A DNA stretch of 64,000 nucleotides from an uncultured Alphaproteobacteria bacterium (GTDB taxonomy: Bacteria; Pseudomonadota; Alphaproteobacteria; UBA2966), in assembly GCA_958295725.1 (NCBI GenBank), contig OY282368.1:1944001-2008000 (forward strand), given 5' to 3'. Every line of letters begins with the position of its first letter. Position 1 is the first letter of the stretch. The position numbers and the translations under genes were made by a program. Under the pieces are notes generated by a model. It did no database searches. It saw only the letters and a program-made list of their open reading frames with translations, and had not been told where the DNA came from. Below are positions 7,585 through 16,118 of this stretch, piece after piece.

Positions 7585-8428
7585 TAGGACGGGCCGACTC
7601 TCTCATATTATCGTCGATGCGAGGAGAGACAACCGATCCGGATGTCCCCTCGGTTCACCTTCGGGCCAGTTGCCAAGCGACGGTGTGCTCCTTTCGCGAC
7701 TCTCGAAGCGGAGTGTCGGAGACAAGTCGTCTACGGGACCTCGAAGTCGTCTCTTCGGCCAGAGACGTCAGAGACGGCATCAGGCTGACCAAGCACGGAA
7801 TCACCTTGGGCGAGTATGGCGGAACCGATGAAGAAGGTTATATGCGGGAGACATATAGTGCATTGATGCGTCATGCCTACTTCGGGGTGTCGAGCGTACA
7901 TTTCCCAGAGAACGAGGATTTCTATGGTTTCTCGGGGCGGTACGGCAGGGTCATCGGCGACCTGACGGGAAGCCGGCCGACGGACGTCACCGCCGCATGG
8001 AGCGGCGTGATGGTCGGGACTCCGGCGACGGGCGATAACCGCGGAAACGTCCTGCAAGGGGACGCCGCCCTGACCTATACCCTCGACGGCGGACGGGGAA
8101 CTCTGGACGCGGCCTTCACCGACATCAAGGACCTGGATCGCCTCGCCGCCCACGCGCCCGAAACCGTGCGCTTCGACGACGTGCCGGTGGAACCGGACGG
8201 GACCTTCGAGACCGGACTGACCGGAAACCGTATCCAGGGCGGTTTCTACGGCCCGGGCCACGTCGAGGCGGCGGGAGTCTTCGAACAATCCAACATCCTC
8301 GGCGCGTTCGGCGCGAAGCGCCGGTAACGGCGAGGCGCGGCCGGGCGGCGGCCTCGGTTATGCCCCGCCGTCGTCGATGGCCGGAACGGACGGGACGGCC
8401 GGTCGGGTTCCCGGACGGACGTTCCGGC

Positions 8429-8923
8429 TCAGCGCGCCGCCTGGGCGTGCGCCTCGACCAGCCACAGGTTCTTGTCGGTATCGCGCGAAACGCCGACGAA
8501 CAAGTCTTCGGTATCCGCGTCGCCGACCTCTCCGGCCTCCGCGATGGCCGCGCGAACGTTCTTGCCGAAAGTCGCCAGGGCGGTGCTCGCCGCTTCCACA
8601 TGTTCGCCGCCGGTGTATATCTCCAGCGGATACGGGGGAAGGGTCGAAGCGGCCGCCGCCGCGGCCACGGTGCCCCGCGCCGTGCCGCCCAGCGCGGTGA
8701 TCCGCTCCGCGATCTCGTCGACATGGCCCCGGACGGCATCGTGGATGTTGTCGAACAACTCGTGCAGGGCGATGAACGCCGGCCCCTTGACGTTCCAGTG
8801 CGCCTGCTTCATCTGACTCGCCAGATCCACCGCATCGGCCAGTCGCCCGTCGAGGACGTCTATCATCGCGGCGCGCGTGTCATCGGCGATGTCGATCTTC
8901 GTGGGGTGCAGCGTCCGTGCCAT
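8429..8923 (-). CDS. dps: Dps family DNA-protection / ferritin-like protein
   Basis: 164 aa from the ATG at 8923, chosen because an AGGAGGAA ribosome binding site precedes it; an in-frame ATG at 8950 lacks one. Four-helix ferritin-like fold with the Dps ferroxidase signature: AHWNVKGPAFIALHELFD near residue 48, then HVDEIAERI. Dps dodecamers bind DNA and oxidise Fe2+ with H2O2, protecting against oxidative damage. It is a single gene in minus orientation, convergent with the lipoprotein gene. It lacks a long lysine-rich N-terminal tail, so DNA binding may be weak. Confidence 0.93.
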   Translation of the reverse strand: MARTLHPTKIDIADDTRAAMIDVLDGRLADAVDLASQMKQAHWNVKGPAFIALHELFDNIHDAVRGHVDEIAERITALGGTARGTVAAAAAASTLPPYPLEIYTGGEHVEAASTALATFGKNVRAAIAEAGEVGDADTEDLFVGVSRDTDKNLWLVEAHAQAAR

Positions 8924-9120
8924 CGTAGTTCCTCCTGAATTTGGAATCATTCCAAATATAGGGACAGTCCCGACGGGTTCAAGGGCCGGGGTTTCCGAAA
9001 CGCCCGCGGCGCCGGCGAAGCCGCCGGACGCGCACCGTCACCGCCGCCCCTCGACTCGACGCGACCGAACGCGCATCCTTCGGTTCGATACGCGACCTCG
9101 AGCACGGGAGAGGATCGGAG

Positions 9121-11031
9121 ATGACCAGCAGGTACGATGAAGTCTACGCCGGGTGGCGGTCCGACCCCGAGGGATTCTGGGCCGCGGCGGCGGAGGCCGT
9201 GCACTGGCACAAACGGTGGGATACCGTTCTCGATTCCTCGAACGAACCCTTTCACCGCTGGTTTGTCGGGGGCGAGATCAATACCTGTTACAACTGTATC
9301 GACCGCCACGTGGAACAGGGACGCGGCGACCGACCGGCGCTCATCTACGACAGCCCCGTCACGGGATCGAAGAGGACCTTCACCTACGCCGGGCTCCGGG
9401 ACGAGATCGCCCGTTTCGCCGGTGTTCTCCGCCAGCGCGGAATCGAGAAGGGCGACCGCGTCATCGTCTACATGTCCATGGTGCCGCAGGCGGTCGTCGC
9501 CATGCTGGCGTGCGCCCGGATCGGCGCCGTGCATTCCGTCGTGTTCGGAGGATTCGCCGCGAACGAGCTGGCGACGCGGATCGACGACGCCAAGCCGAAG
9601 ATGATCGTCGCCACGAGCTGCGGCATCGAGCCCGGCCGGATCGTCGAATACAAACCCATGGTCGACGAGGCCATCCGGATCGCGCGGCACAAGCCCGATA
9701 CCTGCATCGTCCTGCAACGCGAGCAACACGTCGCGGATCTCGTTCCGGGACGCGACGTCGACTGGCGGGACGCGATGGCCGGGGCGGAACCGGTGGACTG
9801 CGTTCCGGTCAAGGCGACCGATCCCCTGTACATCCTCTACACGTCGGGCACCACCGGCACGCCCAAGGGAGTGGTGCGCGACAACGGCGGGCACCTCGTG
9901 GCGCTCGCCTGGAGCATGCCGAACGTCTACGGGGTGGAGCCCGGGGAGGTATACTGGGCCGCCTCCGACCTGGGTTGGGCCGTCGGCCACTCGTACATCG
10001 TATACGCGCCGCTGGTCCACGGCTGCGCGTCCATCCTCTTCGAGGGGAAGCCCGTCGGCGCACCCGACGCGGGCGTCTTCTGGCGCATCATTGCCGAGCA
10101 CGGATGCTCGGTTCTGTTCACGGCGCCGACGGCGTTTCGGGCCATCAAGCGCGACGACCCCGACGGCGAGCTGATCCGGAAGCACGACCTCGGCGGTTTC
10201 CGGACGCTGTTCCTGGCCGGGGAGAGATCCGATCCCGACACCCTGGAATGGGCCGAAAGCCGGCTCGGCGTTCCCGTCGTCGATCACTGGTGGCAGACGG
10301 AGACCGGCTGGACGATCGGCGGGAACTACGCCGGTCTCGGCCTCTTGCCGGTGAAGCACGGCTCGGCGTCGAAACCGGCGCCCGGCTACGACGTGCGCAT
10401 CGTGAACGGCAATGCCAGGGAGGTCGCGGCGGGCGAGACCGGCTCCATCGTCATCAAGCTGCCGATGCCGCCCGGTTGCCTGCCGACCCTCTGGAACAAC
10501 GACGAGGGATACCTGTCCTCCTATCTCGCGGACTTCCCCGGCTACTACAAGACGGGAGACGCGGGATACAAGGACGAGGACGGCTACCTGTACATCATGA
10601 GTCGCACGGACGACATCATCAACGTGGCCGGCCACCGCCTGTCCACGGGCGGCATGGAAGAGGTGCTGGCGAGTCATCGGGATGTCGCCGAGTGCGCGGT
10701 GATCGGCGTCCACGACCGGCTCAAGGGCCAGGTCCCCATCGGCCTTCTCGTGCTGAAGGCGGGAGTCGACCGGCCGCGCGAGGAGATCGTCGTCGAAACC
10801 GTCCAGCTGGTGCGCGACCGCATCGGGCCGGTGGCGTCGTTCAAGCAGGCCACCGTCGTCGAGCGCCTGCCCAAGACGCGGTCGGGCAAGATCCTCCGGG
10901 GAACGATGCGCCGGATCGCGGATGGCGAGGACTACAAGATGCCGGCCACGATCGACGATCCCGCCATCCTCGGCGAAATCGAGGAGGCCCTGCGGGGAAT
11001 GGGCTATGCCCGGTCCGATGCGCCTTCTTGA
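9121..11031 (+). CDS. prpE: Propionyl-CoA synthetase (acetyl-CoA synthetase-like)
   Basis: 636 aa AMP-forming acyl-CoA ligase. The AMP-binding loop YTSGTTGTPKGVV starts near residue 240, YWAASDLGWAVGHSY near 278, and WWQTETGW near 390. The C-terminal PKTRSGKILRGTMRR contains the lysine usually acetylated for control. The N-terminus (YAGWRSDPEGFWAAAAEAVHW) and INTCYNCIDRHV are characteristic of PrpE rather than Acs. It would activate propionate, and possibly acetate or acrylate. Three SDR genes follow on the same strand with gaps of about 40-65 bp, suggesting an operon. Confidence 0.93.
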   Translation: MTSRYDEVYAGWRSDPEGFWAAAAEAVHWHKRWDTVLDSSNEPFHRWFVGGEINTCYNCIDRHVEQGRGDRPALIYDSPVTGSKRTFTYAGLRDEIARFAGVLRQRGIEKGDRVIVYMSMVPQAVVAMLACARIGAVHSVVFGGFAANELATRIDDAKPKMIVATSCGIEPGRIVEYKPMVDEAIRIARHKPDTCIVLQREQHVADLVPGRDVDWRDAMAGAEPVDCVPVKATDPLYILYTSGTTGTPKGVVRDNGGHLVALAWSMPNVYGVEPGEVYWAASDLGWAVGHSYIVYAPLVHGCASILFEGKPVGAPDAGVFWRIIAEHGCSVLFTAPTAFRAIKRDDPDGELIRKHDLGGFRTLFLAGERSDPDTLEWAESRLGVPVVDHWWQTETGWTIGGNYAGLGLLPVKHGSASKPAPGYDVRIVNGNAREVAAGETGSIVIKLPMPPGCLPTLWNNDEGYLSSYLADFPGYYKTGDAGYKDEDGYLYIMSRTDDIINVAGHRLSTGGMEEVLASHRDVAECAVIGVHDRLKGQVPIGLLVLKAGVDRPREEIVVETVQLVRDRIGPVASFKQATVVERLPKTRSGKILRGTMRRIADGEDYKMPATIDDPAILGEIEEALRGMGYARSDAPS

Positions 11032-11094
11032 CACGGAAGGCGGTCCGGCGCCCATTATCGGCTGTCGGCCCGTAGCTTGAGAAGGGAAAACCCG

Positions 11095-11886
11095 ATGCGA
11101 CTGGAAGGGAAACGAGCGTTGATCACCGGAGGCGGGCGAGGCATCGGTCTCGCCTGCGCCCGGCGGTTCGTGGCCGAAGGCGCGGCCGTCGTGCTCGGGG
11201 ACATCCTCGTCGACGAGGGACGCGCCGCCGCGCGGGAACTCGCGGAATCCGGCGGGAAGGCGTCCTTCGTCGAGTGCGATGTCACCGACGCCGGCCAGGT
11301 CGATCGCTTCGTCGCCGCGGGCGTCGACTTCCTGGGCGGCATCGACGTCCTGTTCAACAACGCGGGCGTCATCGGGCCCGGCACGGCCTTCCTCGAGACG
11401 ACGGAGGAGGAGGTGCGCACCATCATCGACATCAACGTCTTCGGGGCGTTCCGCGTCGCCCAGGCCGCGGCGCGCCGCATGGTGGATCAGGGCATCGCCG
11501 GCAGCATCGTCAACACCGCGTCGATGCTGTCGACGCTCGCCAATCCCGATCAGGCGGCCTACGTATCGTCCAAACACGGCATCCACGGTCTGACGAAAGC
11601 CATGGCCCTGGCGCTCGCGGAGCACGGCATCCGGGTCAACGCGATCGGCCCGGGCACCATCAAGACCGCGGTCGCGGAGGCCGTCCTGGTCGACGAGGCC
11701 GCCTATCGCCGCGTGCTTTCGCGTATTCCGTTGGGATACATCGGCGAGCCCGAGGATGTCGCGGGATCGGTGGTGTTCCTCGCCAGCGACGAATCCTCCT
11801 ACATGACGGGACAGATCGTCTATCCCGACGGCGGCCGGCTGGCGGCGAACCACACGGTGCCGGTCGACGAACTTCCGGCCGCGTGA
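11095..11886 (+). CDS. SDR family NAD(P)-dependent oxidoreductase (first of three)
   Basis: 263 aa from the ATG at 11095 after GAAGGGAAAA; an in-frame upstream ATG at 11077 is less likely. Classical SDR: TGGGRGIG cofactor loop near residue 13, LFNNAG, catalytic Ser in NTASMLSTLANPDQAAYVSSK with the YxxxK pair, and the SDR tail TGQIVYPDGGRLAANHTVP. Substrate cannot be told. It shares fold, length and the odd GGRL...N...P tail with the next two genes, so the trio arose by tandem duplication. Confidence 0.9.
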   Translation: MRLEGKRALITGGGRGIGLACARRFVAEGAAVVLGDILVDEGRAAARELAESGGKASFVECDVTDAGQVDRFVAAGVDFLGGIDVLFNNAGVIGPGTAFLETTEEEVRTIIDINVFGAFRVAQAAARRMVDQGIAGSIVNTASMLSTLANPDQAAYVSSKHGIHGLTKAMALALAEHGIRVNAIGPGTIKTAVAEAVLVDEAAYRRVLSRIPLGYIGEPEDVAGSVVFLASDESSYMTGQIVYPDGGRLAANHTVPVDELPAA

Positions 11887-11923
11887 TTTCGCATTCGATG
11901 GAAAGATCGGGAGTGATGGACCC

Positions 11924-12712
11924 ATGAGATTCGAGAACGCCACGGTGATCGTGACGGGCGGCGGCCGCGGGATCGGCTTCGCGACCGCGAAGCGGTTCGC
12001 GGAGGAAGGCGCCTCCGTCGTCGTCGGGGAGATCGACGCGGAGCTCGGGGGGAAAGCGGTCGGCGACCTTCGGACCGCGGGTCATCGTCGCGTCGCGTTC
12101 GTACAGGCCGATGTCGGCGATCCCGCGGAGGCCGAACGGCTCGTCGCGTCGGCGGTGGAGCGGTTCGGCGGCGTCGACGTCCTCGTCAACAACGCCGGAA
12201 TCATCCGCAACGAAGGATTCCTCGAAACGGATATCGACTCCTTCGATCGAGTGCTGCGCGTCAATCTGCGCGGCGTGTTCCTGATGACCCAGGCCGCCGC
12301 CCGCAGCATGGTCGCGGCCGGCGCCAGGGGAGCCGTCGTCAATATCTGTTCGGTCACCGCGATGGTGGGTATGCCCGATCAGGTGAGCTACTGCGCGTCG
12401 AAGGCCGGGGTCTTCCAGATGACCCGGAGCATCGGTCTCGCGTTGGCGGACAAGGGCATTCGCGTGAACGCGGTGGGTCCCGGAACGGTCCGCACGGAGC
12501 TTTCCGAATCGGCGCTCGGATACGACGGCGAAAGTACAGCGATGAAACGCGTGCTGGCGCGGACGCCGCTCGGGCGGCTGGCCGAGCCGGAAGAGATCGC
12601 CGACGCGGTACTGTTTCTGGCCAGCGACGACGCCGCCTATCTCACCGGGCACACGATGTTCGTCGACGGCGGGCGGCTGATCCAGAACATCGCCCTGCCG
12701 TTCGACGAATAG
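11924..12712 (+). CDS. SDR family NAD(P)-dependent oxidoreductase (second of three)
   Basis: 262 aa. TGGGRGIGFATAKRF cofactor motif at the N-terminus, VLVNNAG, SVTAMVGMPDQVSYCASKAG holding the catalytic Ser and YxxxK, and a C-terminal FVDGGRLIQNIALPFDE matching its neighbours. It begins 38 bp after the first SDR. An unmistakable SDR dehydrogenase/reductase acting on a hydroxyl or keto group, possibly on a substrate activated by or feeding into the upstream CoA ligase; that link is inferred from position only. Confidence 0.9.
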   Translation: MRFENATVIVTGGGRGIGFATAKRFAEEGASVVVGEIDAELGGKAVGDLRTAGHRRVAFVQADVGDPAEAERLVASAVERFGGVDVLVNNAGIIRNEGFLETDIDSFDRVLRVNLRGVFLMTQAAARSMVAAGARGAVVNICSVTAMVGMPDQVSYCASKAGVFQMTRSIGLALADKGIRVNAVGPGTVRTELSESALGYDGESTAMKRVLARTPLGRLAEPEEIADAVLFLASDDAAYLTGHTMFVDGGRLIQNIALPFDE

Positions 12713-12750
12713 GCCCACGGAAACCCGGGCCGACCGGAGGAGACGCGAAC

Positions 12751-13530
12751 ATGAGACTCGAGGGGAAAGTCGCGATCGTCACGGGCGCCGCCAAGGGGAT
12801 CGGCCGGGGCTGCGCCAAACGGTTCGCCGCCGAGGGCGCGGCGGTGGTACTGGCGGACGTCATCGACGACCGGGGAGCCGCCGTCACCGCGGAAATCGAA
12901 TCGGACGGCGGCAGGGCCCTCTACAAGCGCACGGACATCGGCGACCCGCGGCAGGCGACCGCCCTGGTGGAGACCGCCGTCGATACCTACGGCGGGCTCG
13001 ACGTGTGCCTGAATTGCGCCGGCGTCATCCCCATCGACGGTTCGGACGTACTCGAGACGGAGGAATCGGAGTGGGACCGGGTCGTCGGCGTCAACCTCAA
13101 GGGCGCGTTCCTGATGTGCCAGGCGGCAGCCCGGGAAATGGTCAAGCGGGGAGCCGGCAGCATCGTCAACATCTCGTCGGTGACGGCCGTCCTGGCGCTC
13201 GGCAATCAGGCGGCCTACGTCGCCTCGAAAGCGGGCGTCGTCGGCCTCACCAGATCCATGGCCATCGGCCTGGCCCATCGGGGGGTTCGGGTCAATGCCA
13301 TCGGACCCGGGTCGATCGAAACCGACATGGCGGCGGTGGTCCTCTCCGACGAGGATGCCTTCGCCCGGGTCATGTCGCGAACGCCGCTGCACCGCATGGG
13401 CCAACCGGAGGACATCGCGGGCGCGGCACTGTTCCTGGCGAGCGACGACTCGAGCTACATCACGGGTCAGACCATCTATGTGGAAGGGGGCCGGCTCGCC
13501 CTCAACCACGTCATGCCGCCCAAGGCGTGA
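12751..13530 (+). CDS. SDR family NAD(P)-dependent oxidoreductase (third of three)
   Basis: 259 aa. TGAAKGIGRGCAKRF cofactor loop, CLNCAGV in place of the usual NNAG, NISSVTAVLALGNQAAYVASK with catalytic Ser and YxxxK, tail YVEGGRLALNHVMPPKA. A GGAGGAG ribosome binding site precedes the ATG. It ends the likely prpE-SDR-SDR-SDR operon; trcR converges on it 43 bp downstream. The cysteine at the NNAG position is unusual but tolerated in SDRs. Confidence 0.9.
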   Translation: MRLEGKVAIVTGAAKGIGRGCAKRFAAEGAAVVLADVIDDRGAAVTAEIESDGGRALYKRTDIGDPRQATALVETAVDTYGGLDVCLNCAGVIPIDGSDVLETEESEWDRVVGVNLKGAFLMCQAAAREMVKRGAGSIVNISSVTAVLALGNQAAYVASKAGVVGLTRSMAIGLAHRGVRVNAIGPGSIETDMAAVVLSDEDAFARVMSRTPLHRMGQPEDIAGAALFLASDDSSYITGQTIYVEGGRLALNHVMPPKA

Positions 13531-13573
13531 GGCGTTCGCCGCGCGCGTGACGCTTCGGCGCTCCACGAGCCGC

Positions 13574-14377
13574 TCAAGCGGCGGTGTCCTCCTCTCCGGG
13601 GGAAGCGTCGCCGCCGCCTTGCGGCGCCGCCGACGAACCCGGCGACGCTTCCGGAGTCCCGAATACCGAGGCCGCCGTCGGTTCGACACCGGAGGGCGTG
13701 GCTTCTGCCGCCGCCTGTCCCGACGGCGGCGCGGGTTCGGTGGGGACCGCCGACGCTCCCGGGGGGCGCGCGGCGGAGAATACCGGCACGACCGTCGGCG
13801 ACGCGGCGCCCTCGTCCGCCGCCGCGGCCTCGCGTTCCAGTGCCTCCCGAGACCGCAGCCGCGCATGGGTCCTGGTCACCACTTCGTCGAGCTCGGCCTG
13901 CGAACACATTCCCAGGGACACCGGGTCGATCGACTTGAGATTCGCCATGTTCCAGTGCGTGCGCTCGCGCACCGAATCGATGGTGGGCTTGGTGGTGCCG
14001 ATAAGCCGCGAAATCTGGGCGTCCGACAACTCCGAATGATAGCGAAGCAGCCACATGATGGCGTTGGGACGGTCCTGGCGCTTGGTGACCGGCGTGTACT
14101 TGGGGCCGCTCGTCCGCGCCTTCGGCCGGGGAATGTCGGACTCCGCCATGTTCAGCCGCGCGCTCGGGTCGGCCACGCACCGCTCGATCTCTTCGCGCGT
14201 CAATTCGCCATCGGGAACCGGGTCGCGCCCCTGGATACCGACCGCGACCTCGCCGTCGGCGATGCCCTTCACCTCAAGCGGATGCAGACCGCAGAACTCG
14301 GCGATCTGGTTGAACGTCAGCAACGTGTTGTCGATCAGCCATACGGCGGTCGCCTTCGGCATCAGGGGAAGCGGCAT
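13574..14377 (-). CDS. trcR: TrcR-type DUF1013 RNA-polymerase-associated regulator
   Basis: 267 aa. Residues 1-185 show the DUF1013 signature found almost only in alphaproteobacteria: MPKATAVWLIDNTLLTFNQI, FCGLHPLEVKGIADGE, GPKYTPVTKRQDRPNAIMWL and SRLIGTTKPTIDSVRERTHW, an HTH-like segment. In Caulobacter the family member TrcR tracks with RNA polymerase and affects cell-cycle genes. Here the core is followed by a long low-complexity Pro/Ala/Ser/Glu-rich tail (about residues 195-267), longer than I expect for the family and probably disordered. It is divergent from the small DUF1192 gene. Confidence 0.9.
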   Translation of the reverse strand: MPLPLMPKATAVWLIDNTLLTFNQIAEFCGLHPLEVKGIADGEVAVGIQGRDPVPDGELTREEIERCVADPSARLNMAESDIPRPKARTSGPKYTPVTKRQDRPNAIMWLLRYHSELSDAQISRLIGTTKPTIDSVRERTHWNMANLKSIDPVSLGMCSQAELDEVVTRTHARLRSREALEREAAAADEGAASPTVVPVFSAARPPGASAVPTEPAPPSGQAAAEATPSGVEPTAASVFGTPEASPGSSAAPQGGGDASPGEEDTAA

Positions 14378-14574
14378 GAAGGAACTCCTCTCGCGGTCGG
14401 CCGCGGCGGGCTCCCGGCACCATGTCCATTTCGGGCCGCCCGCACAAGAAAATTCGTCCCTTCGCGGGGACGCGCTCCGGGCCTTGCGGGGGCGAGCGAG
14501 CCATTGTCCGGAGGCCGCCCGCGGTGGTACATCGTCCCGGGAAGAACGCGGCCGGGCGGAGAGGGACCACGGGC

Positions 14575-14754
14575 ATGGACGACCTTGACAGTTCGCCGGT
14601 CAAGCGGCCCGAGCCGGTCAAACTCGAGACGTTGGGGATCGAGGAACTGGAGCGCAGAATCTCGGTACTCGAGGAGGAGATCGACCGTATCCGCGAGGTC
14701 ATCGCCGCGAAGAGAGCGGTGCGGGGGGACGCGGAGTCGCTATTCAAGAAGTAG
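14575..14754 (+). CDS. DUF1192 family small coiled-coil protein
   Basis: 59 aa. Start taken at the ATG at 14575; upstream in-frame codons look untranslated. The core LETLGIEELERRISVLEEEIDRIR is a charged heptad-like helix, followed by AAKRAVRGDAESLFKK, the standard DUF1192 pattern of alphaproteobacteria. Function unknown. It is divergent from trcR, and metY begins 50 bp downstream. Confidence 0.85.
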   Translation: MDDLDSSPVKRPEPVKLETLGIEELERRISVLEEEIDRIREVIAAKRAVRGDAESLFKK

Positions 14755-14804
14755 CGTCGCGCCCGGCCGCCGTATAGGTTGCACTCTTTCGATGGGGTGA
14801 ACGC

Positions 14805-16097
14805 ATGGCCAAGCCCGGCTTCCCGAGATTCGACACGCTGAGCCTGCACGCGGGCCAGCACCCCGATCCCGCGACCGGGTCGCGCGCGGTCCCCGTGTAC
14901 CAGACGACGTCCTACGTGTTCCAGGATGTCGATCACGCCGCCTCGCTGTTCAACCTCGAGCGGGCGGGCCACATCTATTCGCGCATCTCCAATCCGACGA
15001 CGGCGGTGCTGGAGGAACGGATCGCGAGCCTCGAAGGGGGCGTCGGAGCCGTCTGCGCCGCGAGCGGTCAGGCGGCGCTTCATCTCGCCATCGCGACCAT
15101 CCTCGACGCCGGCCACCACATCGTTTCGTCCGGCTCGATCTACGGCGGGTCGCACAATCTGTTCACTCACACGCTCCCGAGGTTCGGGATCGAGACCACG
15201 TTCGTCGACCCGCGCGACCCGCGGGCGTTCAGGGACGCCATCCGGCCGGAAACGCGGTTGCTGTTCGGCGAGACGCTGGGGAACCCGGGGCTGGAGATAC
15301 TCGACATTCCCGCGGTGGCGGACGTCGCGCACGAGGCGGGGCTGCCGCTCCTCGTCGATTCCACCTTCGCGACGCCGTATCTCTTCCGGCCGCTCGAATG
15401 GGGCGCCGATCTGGTCACGCATTCGGCGACCAAGTTTCTGGGGGGGCACGGCGTCGCCATCGGCGGCGTCGTCGTGGACGGCGGGACCTTCGATTGGGAG
15501 GCGTCAGGCAGGTTCCCGACGCTCACCGAGCCTTACGCCGGGTATCACGGCCTCGATTTCGTCGAGGAGTTCGGACCCCAGGCTTACGTGATGCGTGCGC
15601 GGTCGGAAGGACTGCGGGATTTCGGGGCTTGCATGAGCCCCGCCAACGCGTTCCACATCATCCAGGGCGTCGAGACTCTCCCGTTGCGGATGGCGCGGCA
15701 CGTCGACAACACGCGCCGCGTCGTCGCGTTTCTGGACGAGCACGAGGCCGTCGCCTGGGTCGGTTATCCCGAGCTGCCGAGCCACCCGGATCACGAGCTC
15801 GCCAAGGCCCGGTTCCCCAAGGGATGCGGCGCGGTCTTCAGCTTCGGGATCGGGGGCGGCCGCGAGGCGGGACGGAAGTTCATCGAGGCGGTCGGCCTGT
15901 TCTCTCACCTGGCGAACGTCGGCGATGCGAAATCGCTCGTCATTCATCCCGCGACCACGACGCATCAGCAGATGGACGCCGACGCGCTCGAGGCGGCGGG
16001 AATCTCCGAGGACCTCATCCGCCTTTCCGTCGGACTCGAGGACCCGCAGGACCTCATCGACGATCTCGACCGCGGCCTGCGCGCCTCGCGGCGGTAG
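14805..16097 (+). CDS. metY: O-acetylhomoserine aminocarboxypropyltransferase (sulfhydrylase)
   Basis: 430 aa PLP enzyme of the Cys/Met metabolism family. The N-terminal FDTLSLHAGQHPDPATGSR and the 430-residue length indicate the MetY/Met17 type rather than cystathionine gamma-synthase. The PLP lysine lies in THSATKFLGGHG near residue 209; ISNPTTAVLEERIA and LGNPGLEILD are also conserved. It makes homocysteine from O-acetylhomoserine and sulfide. I looked for a SAM riboswitch in the 50-bp leader and found none. The alpha/beta hydrolase gene follows 21 bp later. Confidence 0.94.
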   Translation: MAKPGFPRFDTLSLHAGQHPDPATGSRAVPVYQTTSYVFQDVDHAASLFNLERAGHIYSRISNPTTAVLEERIASLEGGVGAVCAASGQAALHLAIATILDAGHHIVSSGSIYGGSHNLFTHTLPRFGIETTFVDPRDPRAFRDAIRPETRLLFGETLGNPGLEILDIPAVADVAHEAGLPLLVDSTFATPYLFRPLEWGADLVTHSATKFLGGHGVAIGGVVVDGGTFDWEASGRFPTLTEPYAGYHGLDFVEEFGPQAYVMRARSEGLRDFGACMSPANAFHIIQGVETLPLRMARHVDNTRRVVAFLDEHEAVAWVGYPELPSHPDHELAKARFPKGCGAVFSFGIGGGREAGRKFIEAVGLFSHLANVGDAKSLVIHPATTTHQQMDADALEAAGISEDLIRLSVGLEDPQDLIDDLDRGLRASRR

Positions 16098-16118
16098 CCC
16101 GGATCGGGGAACGCGATC

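Larger units (their letters stand above)
6515..8327 (+). pseudogene. TbpB-like surface lipoprotein gene interrupted by an IS5-type element
   Basis: The ORF begins MNPSIKSIALIAAACALALAACGGGG, a lipoprotein signal with LAAC lipobox, after a GGAGG ribosome binding site. It is cut after codon 67 (6713-6715) by the IS at 6716-7584. Joining 6715 to 7587, that is removing the IS and one TA copy, keeps the frame and gives 313 aa. The C-terminal part shows the beta-barrel pattern of transferrin-binding-protein-like and Slam-dependent lipoproteins: GGFYGPGHVEAAGVFE near the end, then GAFGAKRR. The native role would be binding a metal, heme or host/environment ligand at the surface, but the ligand is unknown. 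As it stands, only a 79-aa truncated lipoprotein ending at the stop at 6752-6754 would be made. Confidence 0.85.

Noticed and set aside
7551..8327. Separate 258-aa hypothetical protein starting MDRTPIIH
   Set aside because: Its first 12 codons lie in the IS end; the remainder joins the lipoprotein in frame.
14755..14804. SAM-II riboswitch before metY
   Set aside because: The leader is only 50 bp and lacks the recognisable conserved segments.
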